This document shows positions 1-5,783 of a DNA stretch of 6,077 nt, in pieces. The position numbers and the translations under genes are program-made. Source of the DNA: an uncultured Prevotella sp. (GTDB lineage Bacteria > Bacteroidota > Bacteroidia > Bacteroidales > Bacteroidaceae). The stretch covers positions 1 through 6,077 of the forward strand of contig USEC01000064.1 in NCBI GenBank assembly GCA_900553595.1, read 5' to 3'. The number at the start of each line of letters is the position of its first letter. Positions within the stretch are counted from its first letter, which is position 1. The notes under the pieces were generated by a model. That model was given only the letters and a program-made list of their open reading frames with translations, was not told the origin of the DNA and did not search any database.

Positions 1-43
1 AGCGGCAAAGCCGAGCGCATAATTGGCAGACTTGCGCAGTGTT

Positions 44-62
44 GTCGAGCGAGACGCTCGAC
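44..62. repeat. 8-bp perfect inverted repeat (hairpin)
   Basis: GTCGAGCG and CGCTCGAC flank a 3-base AGA loop, giving a compact GC-rich hairpin. On the plus strand a pyrimidine-rich tract begins about 8 bases after the stem, so it could be a poor terminator for a gene lying left of the window. The T-run does not abut the stem, and no such gene is visible. It may equally be part of a dispersed intergenic repeat. The stem is seen directly; its function is unknown. Confidence 0.55.
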
Positions 63-69
63 CTCCTAA

Positions 70-146
70 CTTTTTACTTTTTTACTCTTTTACCTTTTTA
101 CTTTTTTACCTTTTTACTTTTAAACAGCTCTTTTACTTTTAAACAG
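70..146. repeat. Pyrimidine-rich short tandem repeat
   Basis: About 77 bases consist of degenerate 7-8 base units of the form CTTTTTA or CTTTTTTAC. The stretch ends in two exact copies of the 16-mer TTTTACTTTTAAACAG, at 112-127 and 131-146. On the minus strand it reads as GTAAAAAG-type units. It lies 56 bases beyond the stop codon of the minus-strand PAP2 gene. Similar A/T-rich tracts occur between genes in Bacteroidota genomes (recalled, not checked). No coding potential or function is evident. Confidence 0.7.
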
Positions 147-201
147 GCGGATTAATTTCCGATAACTTCTGCTAACTCCCGTTTTGACACACGGCCTTCC
201 G

Positions 202-1164
202 TCAGCCTTTCATCCTTGCCGTAGCCAGAAGCAAGGCGTAGTAGAGCATCACTCCGCTGACGAGTCCTGCCAAAGCATCGATGACATAATGTGCCTGTAT
301 ATAGACTGTGGAGAGGCAGAGGAACACATAGAACGGCGTGAGAAGATAGAACAGACGGCGGTTGCGGCTGCGCCATGCAAGGAACATGCACACCGTGGCG
401 ATGCCGACATGCGACGACGGGAATGCCGCCGTGGGGCGTTCGCCGGCAGCCTTGGCGTCCTCCACCATTTCGTAGAACACTCCGTCGGTATAGCCCGGCG
501 TGGGAAGGCAGTCGTTGTGGAAGTTGAAATAGTCGTGCAGACTGGGGAATACTCCTGCAAGGACATTGTCCATGCCTATCGCCTTGTAGTAGAATGTGGG
601 GCCGGCGACGGGTACGAAGATGAACACCACATAATATATAAAGAACGAGGCAAGTATTATCACCGACGCACGCTCAAACTCCCGGTAGCGGCAGAAGAAG
701 TGGAAGAACACGATGAGGGCTATCATGGGATAGTAGGAGGCGTAGCCCAGACTCATAAGCTCGCTTATCACCGGCGATGAGAAGTTCTTGGCGAAGGTGA
801 GTGCGGGCTGGTAGCCGAAGAAGTTCTGCTCCATCTGCGCGAACACATGGTCGAGATTGGGGAACATACGGTTCAGCTCGTAGGTGTCGGGATACCACCA
901 CGACAGCAACGCTATCTGTACGCAGACGCGCACTCCGCGTGTGAAACGGCAGGGTACAAGGCGGTAAACCACCCATAGGGCGGCGATGATGGCGGCGATG
1001 CGCGCCCTTCCCCATATCATGGCGTCGGGATTTTCCACCTTGGTGAAGGTGAACATGATGACGACGAGAGTCAGCGCCATGTAGGCGAGTACAATCCATT
1101 CAAGGGTGAGAAGCCCTCGTTTGGGCTTCTTCTCTATTGCAAACAGTTGTTTTAAGAAATTCAT
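202..1164 (-). CDS. PAP2-superfamily membrane phosphatase/phosphotransferase (Aur1/inositolphosphotransferase-like)
   Basis: This 320-residue integral membrane enzyme probably removes or transfers a phosphate head group on a lipid at the cytoplasmic membrane. Seen: hydrophobic helices at about 21-41, 54-70, 78-90, 133-157, 165-187, 253-265, 270-287 and 293-315. The PAP2 signature is also present: P-S-S-H at 249-252 (His252 as the proposed acid/base) and H292-x3-D296 (His292 as the proposed nucleophile). The segment V-P-V-A-G-P-T-F-Y at 184-192 stands where the first PAP2 motif is expected and resembles the Aur1/PAP2_3 form rather than the classic KxxxxxxRP. The ATG start gives a short basic N-terminus before the first helix, and no Shine-Dalgarno precedes it, as is usual in Bacteroidota. 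It lies 78 bases downstream of the epimerase-like gene on the same strand, with no promoter seen between them, so co-transcription is likely. The substrate is unknown. Sphingolipid, inositol-lipid, undecaprenyl-phosphate or lipid A phosphates are all possible. Confidence 0.9.
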   Translation of the reverse strand: MNFLKQLFAIEKKPKRGLLTLEWIVLAYMALTLVVIMFTFTKVENPDAMIWGRARIAAIIAALWVVYRLVPCRFTRGVRVCVQIALLSWWYPDTYELNRMFPNLDHVFAQMEQNFFGYQPALTFAKNFSSPVISELMSLGYASYYPMIALIVFFHFFCRYREFERASVIILASFFIYYVVFIFVPVAGPTFYYKAIGMDNVLAGVFPSLHDYFNFHNDCLPTPGYTDGVFYEMVEDAKAAGERPTAAFPSSHVGIATVCMFLAWRSRNRRLFYLLTPFYVFLCLSTVYIQAHYVIDALAGLVSGVMLYYALLLATARMKG

Positions 1165-1172
1165 TTCATTGT

Positions 1173-1211
1173 CGTGCCGTACGGCTTCAGGGGCGTGCCG
1201 TGCGGCTTTTT
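1173..1211 (+). terminator. Terminator-shaped repeat in the gap between two minus-strand genes
   Basis: Two near-identical 15-mers, CGTGCCGTACGGCTT (1173-1187) and CGTGCCGTGCGGCTT (1194-1208), differ at one base. Their cores, 1176-1185 and 1197-1206, are self-complementary and pair with each other into a 10-bp stem with an 11-base loop. In plus-strand RNA the variable base gives a G-U wobble, and five T's follow at 1207-1211, which is the shape of an intrinsic terminator. In the minus-strand operon transcript the same position is an A-C mismatch and no U-run follows. No plus-strand gene ends here, so it may block antisense transcription or simply be a repeat that can fold in the intercistronic mRNA. 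Confidence 0.4.
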
Positions 1212-1242
1212 ATGCGTTGTTGTTTGTGATGTGCGCTCCTTT

Positions 1243-2244
1243 TCAGAGCCATTTGTTCTCCTTGTACCATTTCACGCTGAGTTCCACACCTTTCTCAAGG
1301 TTGTAATGCGGATGGTAGCCCAGTTCGTCCATGGCGGGTTCTATGTCGCAACGCCAGTTGCGCTGGCGCAGGATGTGGTATTTGTCATTGTTCAGAGCTA
1401 TCGGCTTGCGTGTGATGCGGCTTATGCGTTCGCCGAAGAATGTCACCACCTTGAGCAGCCATATCGGTGCCGTCACGCGCAGCACCCACGATGTGTGCAT
1501 GGCGTTTTTGAGCAGGCGGCTGAAGTCTGACGACTGATACACCTCGCCGTCGGTGAGGAAATACTTGCGTCCGCTCATTCCTCTGTCGAGTGCGAGGAAC
1601 ACTGCCTGCACCACATCGAGCACATAGACGAAGGTGATGTCCTGACGCTTGAAGCCCACTGCAAAGTCGAAATGCTGCTTAATGCTCTTCGCCATGAGGA
1701 AATAGTCGGTCTCGCGCGGGCCGTAAACGCCGGAGGGACGGAGGATGATGTAGGGGAACTCGTTGCCGATGGAGTCGAGGTAACGCTCGGCATCGAGCTT
1801 GCTCTTGCCGTAGGCGGTGTTGGGTCGCGGCACATCATGCTCGGTTATGTCGGCGTAGGGCTGCTTTTCGTGTATGGCACCGAACACGCTCAGCGAGCTG
1901 AGATACACGAAACGCTTTATGGGCATGTGCAGTGCGAGCACAGCCTCCACCAGATGGCGCGTGCCTTCGGTGTTCACCCGGTGGAAGTCGGCCTTGTCCA
2001 GACACTTCGTCACGCCTGCCGCATGTACGATGTAGTCGAACTCGTGGCCGCCGAGCTGCTCCTTGAGCCGCTCTTCGGAGTCGAAGTCAAGCTCTATGAA
2101 GTTGATTCGAGAGTCTTGCAGATAACGCTTTGAACTCGTGCGGCGCACTGCTGCCCACACTTCCATACCTCTGTTCAAGGCTTCTTCTACTATGAAACTG
2201 CCAATAAAACCGCTGGCACCGGTTATCAATATTTTGCTTGTCAT
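1243..2244 (-). CDS. NAD(P)-dependent epimerase/dehydratase-type extended short-chain dehydrogenase
   Basis: This 333-residue soluble Rossmann-fold oxidoreductase carries the full extended-SDR signature. Dinucleotide-binding G-A-S-G-F-I-G is at residues 9-15, H-A-A-G at 74-77, a serine-rich strand Y-L-S-S-L-S at 114-119 (active-site Ser region), catalytic Tyr145-x3-Lys149, and R-P-S-G-V-Y-G-P-R at 169-177. The C-terminus (about 297-327) has the W-x-C-D-I-x-P-A and L-G-Y-x-P pattern usual in this family. The ATG was chosen over an in-frame TTG 30 bases upstream because that TTG lies inside the probable -7 box and the ATG puts the glycine motif at the normal place. The gene is first in a probable operon with the PAP2 gene. 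The substrate cannot be read from the sequence. Nucleotide-sugar epimerase or dehydratase is the default label. Bacteroidota proteins of this type have been reported as 3-ketosphinganine/ceramide reductases in sphingolipid synthesis (from memory, a Bacteroides thetaiotaomicron locus near BT_0972), which would suit the lipid-phosphatase neighbour. Confidence 0.93.
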   Translation of the reverse strand: MTSKILITGASGFIGSFIVEEALNRGMEVWAAVRRTSSKRYLQDSRINFIELDFDSEERLKEQLGGHEFDYIVHAAGVTKCLDKADFHRVNTEGTRHLVEAVLALHMPIKRFVYLSSLSVFGAIHEKQPYADITEHDVPRPNTAYGKSKLDAERYLDSIGNEFPYIILRPSGVYGPRETDYFLMAKSIKQHFDFAVGFKRQDITFVYVLDVVQAVFLALDRGMSGRKYFLTDGEVYQSSDFSRLLKNAMHTSWVLRVTAPIWLLKVVTFFGERISRITRKPIALNNDKYHILRQRNWRCDIEPAMDELGYHPHYNLEKGVELSVKWYKENKWL

Positions 2245-2271
2245 TGATGTCTGAAAACACGTTGTAGGGTG

Positions 2272-2279
2272 CAAAGTTA
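2272..2279 (-). promoter_or_regulatory. Probable Bacteroidota -7 promoter box for the epimerase-PAP2 operon
   Basis: Read on the minus strand this is TAACTTTG followed by CACCC, an exact match to the TAnnTTTG -7 consensus of the Bacteroidota primary sigma factor. It ends 27 bases before the epimerase ATG, giving a short leader of about 20 bases. No clear TTTG is found at the -33 distance, so the call rests on the -7 box and its position alone. Confidence 0.6.
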
Positions 2280-2456
2280 ATGAAAATAAGGCATATAACG
2301 CTCATTTCTTCCCATGTAATGCTTTTTTCACATTCAAAATGCCGTTGTTTCAAACTTTTTTTGTTTATTTGCAGGACATTATATGTGCGTGTGGCAAGCG
2401 GTTGCAGACGGCTGTCCGGCGCGCGACGAACCCCTGACAATAAAAAAAACAAGACT

Positions 2457-4655
2457 ATGGGAAAAGGAAAAAAAGGCGGCAAGCGCATGACAAAGAAACA
2501 GCTTGCCCCGAAACTTGAAGAGTTTTTCGCCTCCAATCCAGGCAAGCCGATGTCGTTCAAGGAGATATTCCGTGCATTGAAACTCGACACCCACCCACTG
2601 AAAATGCTTGCCATCGACATAATGGAGGAAATGGCATGGGACGACTTCCTCACCAAAGTGGCCGACAACTCCTACCAGCTCAACACCAAAGGACAGGTGC
2701 AGGAGGGCGTGTTCATGCGCAAGAGCAACGGCAAGAACAGCGTCACGCCCGACGGAAGCGACAAGCCCATCTTCGTGGCGGAGCGCAATTCCATGTGGGC
2801 TCTCACGGGCGACCGTGTGCGATTCGCATGTATGGCGCGCCGCAAGAACCACATAAAGGAAGCGCAGGTGATAGCAATTCTCGAGCGTGCGAAGGATACT
2901 TTCGTCGGACGCCTAAGCTTCGACCACGACCTTATAACGCTCATTTCACCCTCAAACGTTCTCGCCAACAGCATAATCATACCGCGCCGGAAGGTGAAAG
3001 GCGGCAAGGACGGCGACAACGCAGTGGTGAAAATCGTGGAATGGCCTGATGCCGACCACCGTAACATGATAGGCGAGGTGGTGGATGTGCTCGGAAAATC
3101 GGGCGACAACGATGTGGAGATGAACACCATCTTAGCTCAATACGGCTTGCCCTACAAGTATCCGAAGAACGTGGAAGAGGCGGCGGAGAAGATAAGTGCC
3201 GAGATTACGCCGGAGGACTACGCCGAACGCGAGGACTTCCGCGACACGTTCACCTGCACAATCGACCCGAAGGACGCCAAGGACTTCGACGATGCGCTCT
3301 CCATAAAGCCGATGAAAGACGGGCTGTGGGAGGTCGGCGTACACATTGCCGACGTGAGTCACTATGTGAAGGAAGGCTCCGTCATCGACAAGGAAGCCGT
3401 GAAGCGTGCCACAAGCATATATCTTGTCGATCGCACCATACCCATGTTGCCGGAGCGTCTGTGCAACTTCATCTGCTCGCTGCGCCCCGACGAGGAGAAA
3501 CTGGCATTCTCCGTCATCTTCAACCTCGACGACGATGCCAACATAAAAGCCTACCGCATCGTGCACACCGTGATAAAGTCGAACCGCCGCTACGCCTACG
3601 AAGAGGTGCAGCAGCTGCTCGAAGACAACGGCGTGAAGGACGGGACGGGCGAGCCTGCACCTGCCGCTCCGAAGGGAGGATACAAGGGTGAGAACGCCGA
3701 CGCACTCATACAGCTCGACCGTCTCGCCAAGAAACTGCGTGCGGCACGCTTCAAGAACGGCGCGGTGAAGTTCGACCGCGAGGAACTGCACTTCGATGTG
3801 GACGAGAAAGGTCGTCCCCTGCGCTGCTACTTCAAGCGTTCCAAGGATGCCAACAAGCTCATTGAGGAGTTCATGCTGCTTGCCAACCGCACCGTAGCGG
3901 AAAGCGTCGGCAAGGTAAAGAAGGGCATGAAGCCCAAGACTCTGCCTTACCGCGTGCACGATAACCCCGACCCGCAGAAGCTGGAGACGCTGCGCGAGTT
4001 TGTGGTAAAGTTCGGATACAAGATGAAGACCGACGGCACCAAGGGCGCACTGGCGCGTTCGCTCAACACGCTCATGTCGGCGTGCGAGGGCAAGCGTGAG
4101 CAGAACCTCATTCAGACGGTTGCACTCCGTGCCATGATGAAGGCAAAATACTCCATCCACAACATCGGACACTTCGGTCTGGCATTCGACTATTACACGC
4201 ATTTCACATCGCCCATACGCCGCTATCCCGATACTATGGTACACCGTCTCATCACGCGCTACCAGCAGGGCGGACGCTCCGCCAACAAGGAGCACTATGA
4301 AGAACTGTGCGAACACTCGTCGGAAATGGAGCAGATAGCCGCCAATGCCGAGCGCGACTCGATAAAGTACAAGGCCGTGGAGTTCATGAGCGAGCGCGTG
4401 GGAAACACCTACGACGCGCACATCTCAGGCATACAGTCGTACGGCATCTACTGCGAGATTGACGAGAACCACTGTGAAGGACTCGTACCCATGCGCGACC
4501 TCGACGACGATTACTACGACTTCGACGAGCGCAACTACTGTCTCGTGGGACGACGCCATCACCACAAGTACCAGCTTGGCGACCCCATTCGCATCAAAGT
4601 GGCTTCGGCAAACCTCGAAAAGAAGCAGCTCGACTTCGCGTTGGCAGATGATTGA
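2457..4655 (+). CDS. rnr: Ribonuclease R (RNase II/RNB family 3'-5' exoribonuclease)
   Basis: This 732-residue enzyme degrades RNA processively from the 3' end, including structured RNA, in the cytoplasm. Domains in order: a lysine/glycine-rich N-terminus (1-15), a winged-helix RNase R N-terminal domain (about 16-85), OB-fold cold-shock-like domains (about 86-230), the RNB catalytic domain (about 255-600) and a C-terminal S1 domain (about 646-730). The catalytic motif I-D-P-K-D-A-K-D-F-D-D-A (269-280) retains the acidic residues Asp270, Asp276, Asp278 and Asp279 that bind metal. The motif T-S-P-I-R-R-Y-P-D (584-592) is also intact. It is shorter than E. coli RNase R (about 813) and lacks the basic C-terminal tail, ending in A-L-A-D-D; its basic tail is at the N-terminus instead. 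A Gly/Pro/Ala-rich insert lies at about 391-412. The frame is open upstream to an ATG at 2280, but ATG 2457 is preferred: it follows an A-rich stretch (2442-2449) typical of Bacteroidota starts and begins the family's usual N-terminus. TTTATTTG at 2364-2371 and TATATGTG at 2380-2387 are weak -7 box candidates. Confidence 0.97.
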   Translation: MGKGKKGGKRMTKKQLAPKLEEFFASNPGKPMSFKEIFRALKLDTHPLKMLAIDIMEEMAWDDFLTKVADNSYQLNTKGQVQEGVFMRKSNGKNSVTPDGSDKPIFVAERNSMWALTGDRVRFACMARRKNHIKEAQVIAILERAKDTFVGRLSFDHDLITLISPSNVLANSIIIPRRKVKGGKDGDNAVVKIVEWPDADHRNMIGEVVDVLGKSGDNDVEMNTILAQYGLPYKYPKNVEEAAEKISAEITPEDYAEREDFRDTFTCTIDPKDAKDFDDALSIKPMKDGLWEVGVHIADVSHYVKEGSVIDKEAVKRATSIYLVDRTIPMLPERLCNFICSLRPDEEKLAFSVIFNLDDDANIKAYRIVHTVIKSNRRYAYEEVQQLLEDNGVKDGTGEPAPAAPKGGYKGENADALIQLDRLAKKLRAARFKNGAVKFDREELHFDVDEKGRPLRCYFKRSKDANKLIEEFMLLANRTVAESVGKVKKGMKPKTLPYRVHDNPDPQKLETLREFVVKFGYKMKTDGTKGALARSLNTLMSACEGKREQNLIQTVALRAMMKAKYSIHNIGHFGLAFDYYTHFTSPIRRYPDTMVHRLITRYQQGGRSANKEHYEELCEHSSEMEQIAANAERDSIKYKAVEFMSERVGNTYDAHISGIQSYGIYCEIDENHCEGLVPMRDLDDDYYDFDERNYCLVGRRHHHKYQLGDPIRIKVASANLEKKQLDFALADD

Positions 4656-4706
4656 AATGCCAGTCGGCACGAACTGAGGAGTGACTTTAAGGAATAAAAA
4701 CAAGAC

Positions 4707-4796
4707 AGGGAAACCTGAACAGTCAGAACATTTGGTATGCTTGCTTGATAAGCATAAAAACTTCTGGTTCTGACTGTTCAGGTTTCCCTTTTTTTA
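4707..4796 (+). terminator. Long stem-loop with T-tract downstream of rnr
   Basis: A perfect 23-bp inverted repeat has arms at 4707-4729 (beginning AGGGAAACCTGAAC) and 4767-4789 (ending GTTCAGGTTTCCCT). It is followed directly by a run of seven T's (4789-4795) and further AT-rich DNA. The 37-base loop itself holds a second perfect hairpin, TATGCTT at 4736-4742 and AAGCATA at 4750-4756, with a 7-base loop. The element starts 51 bases after the rnr stop and is well placed as its intrinsic terminator. An A-run at 4696-4700 on the other side could let it work in both directions. The stem is unusually long for a simple terminator, so a small mobile or repeated palindromic element is an alternative. 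Confidence 0.8.
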
Positions 4797-5152
4797 TTTT
4801 ACATTTTTAGATAATTTTTTATTTTCTGGTAGCTTATTATAATAATATTATACTGGTTCATCTGTCAAGCTCTCGGTAAGCATTTTCTTTATTAATTAAT
4901 ATAATAATTATAATATAATTGCTAAAAACAAATTCTACCTATCAATTGTATATTTGTATCGCTATATTCGTCCACAATTCATGTTTTTTATATCATTAAT
5001 CAGCATATAAAGCTCTCATAGCATAAATATACATTTAATATATATTTAATAAATATCACATTTTCCCTATACTATACAATCGCATTTAACACATATTTTA
5101 ATTAATATTGAAAATTCGCGTATCATAAAATCACATTTTAATGAACTCCAAC
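4797..5152. other. AT-rich gene-free spacer; probable junction between two genomic backgrounds
   Basis: No gene, tRNA or credible short coding sequence was seen in these 356 bases on either strand. Composition falls sharply: the line at 4861-4920 has 12 G/C of 60, against 34 of 60 at 4501-4560 inside rnr. The spacer has runs of alternating A/T (for example around 4891-4920) and two copies of ATCACATTTT, at 5055-5064 and 5130-5139. No GC-rich hairpin that could end the minus-strand gene at 5153 was found. The change of style from Bacteroidota-like to Clostridia-like DNA falls in or just before this stretch, so an assembly join or a transfer boundary is likely here. Confidence 0.6.
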
Positions 5153-5506
5153 CTAAGATATAACACCTCCAACTGCTCCGCATAATATGCACAGTGCTGC
5201 ACTCTTTACCATCTGGGCAATATCCGATGACATACCTTTATTCACAGCTATCGAAACAATAAATAATATAAGAAAATATATCACTCCATACAATGCGCCC
5301 CACATAAGCCTGTTGCGTTTCATACTTTTGGCAAGCAAAAGACCTCCGCACAGAGCTGAAAGACCATATGTAACATATATCCCTACTGATATTATGCTGT
5401 CTGAAACCCTGAACTTATACAGGCAGAATGAAAGCAGCAGAAGTGCCGCAACTGTTATAACATAGCCCGCTATAAGTGTCTTTAATATAACTGATACTTT
5501 ATTCAT
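5153..5506 (-). CDS. TIGR04086-type small four-helix membrane protein
   Basis: This 117-residue protein has four predicted membrane helices at about residues 8-30, 36-58, 66-88 and 97-116 and very short loops. A basic turn (K-S-M-K-R-N-R) lies between helices 2 and 3. Length, spacing and the small-residue-rich G-Y, A-L-C-G-G and A-L-Y-G-V segments fit the TIGR04086 family (related to Bacillus YrzE), a Firmicutes family of unknown function. From memory, in Clostridia this family is often near the SCIFF peptide maturation genes. I looked for a cysteine-rich peptide downstream and found none. The ATG at 5506 is preferred over an in-frame GTG at 5527, because AGGAG lies 5 bases before the ATG. 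It is divergent from the CNNM-family gene across 277 bases. The AT-leaning codon use and strong Shine-Dalgarno differ from the genes on the left. Confidence 0.8.
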   Translation of the reverse strand: MNKVSVILKTLIAGYVITVAALLLLSFCLYKFRVSDSIISVGIYVTYGLSALCGGLLLAKSMKRNRLMWGALYGVIYFLILFIVSIAVNKGMSSDIAQMVKSAALCILCGAVGGVIS

Positions 5507-5511
5507 ACATA

Positions 5512-5516
5512 CTCCT
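5512..5516 (-). promoter_or_regulatory. Shine-Dalgarno site deciding the TIGR04086-type gene start
   Basis: Read on the minus strand this is AGGAG, 5 bases before the ATG at 5506. It rules in that ATG and leaves the upstream GTG codons (5525-5527 and 5522-5524) without a site of their own. Shine-Dalgarno dependence of this strength is typical of Firmicutes, not of Bacteroidota. Confidence 0.75.
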
Positions 5517-5691
5517 GACTGCACCACTGAACCTGTGGATAACAGCCATCTACATTCATTATTCTCTATATAATATGAGATATCTGTATGCTATAGACTA
5601 CATTTTGCAGTTCTGTTAATGGCTAATCTTTAAAATGCTATATATGGCTGTAAACAGTAACATTTTCTACTTTAACAGCAGTTATCATCCC

Positions 5692-5720
5692 TTGACAGTC
5701 CTTTACCAATACTGTAAAAT
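5692..5720 (+). promoter_or_regulatory. Sigma-A/sigma-70 type promoter for the CNNM-family gene
   Basis: A perfect -35 box TTGACA (5692-5697) is separated by exactly 17 bases from TAAAAT (5715-5720), which is one base from the TATAAT -10 consensus. Transcription would start near 5727, giving a leader of roughly 55-60 bases. This is the classic housekeeping promoter of Firmicutes and differs from the TAnnTTTG form seen at 2272-2279. Confidence 0.8.
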
Positions 5721-5722
5721 GT

Positions 5723-5758
5723 TAAAATATAACACTTAAATGTGTTAACTATATTTTA
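5723..5758. repeat. Imperfect palindrome in the leader of the CNNM-family gene
   Basis: TAAAATAT (5723-5730) plus AACAC (5731-5735) pair with GTGTT (5742-5746) plus ATATTTTA (5751-5758). The loop is 6 bases, with a 4-base bulge AACT on the right side. The inner core, TAACAC and GTGTTA around TTAAAT, is a 6-bp inverted repeat. It lies between the -10 box and the Shine-Dalgarno site, at or just after the expected transcription start. It could be a repressor operator or an RNA hairpin near the ribosome site. In such AT-rich DNA it could also be chance. Confidence 0.4.
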
Positions 5759-5769
5759 TATTAAGGATT

Positions 5770-5774
5770 GGAGG
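5770..5774 (+). promoter_or_regulatory. Shine-Dalgarno site deciding a TTG start
   Basis: GGAGG stands 9 bases before the TTG at 5784, an ideal distance. It supports TTG as the true start, since the first in-frame ATG is 29 codons later, inside the first conserved helix region. Confidence 0.85.
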
Positions 5775-5783
5775 AACATTTCC

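Noticed and set aside
1..20. Possible minus-strand gene start (ATG at 18-20, reading M-R-S-A-L-P) running off the left edge
   Set aside because: Fewer than seven codons are visible and the sequence contains a small CGGC/GCCG dyad (3-13) suggestive of intergenic repeat. It is too short to support a gene.
152..391. Minus-strand frame running past the PAP2 stop, ending in a helical-looking S-K-R-E-L-A-E-V-I-G-N
   Set aside because: Most of it overlaps the PAP2 catalytic region in another frame, it has no recognisable start signal, and the plausible tail is only about 20 residues long.
2280..2456. In-frame N-terminal extension of RNase R (59 residues from an ATG at 2280)
   Set aside because: The extension has no resemblance to the RNase R N-terminus, covers the divergent promoter region, and the ATG at 2457 starts the normal lysine-rich family N-terminus after an A-rich leader.
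3132..4421. Long 429-codon open frame on the minus strand inside rnr
   Set aside because: It lies opposite an intact, well-conserved rnr, and its translation is a repetitive V/L/H/R-rich product as expected from the antisense frame of GC-rich codons.
4797..5152. SCIFF-type cysteine-rich peptide or its maturase near the TIGR04086-type gene
   Set aside because: I looked on both strands for a short cysteine-rich frame and found only AT-rich, stop-filled sequence.
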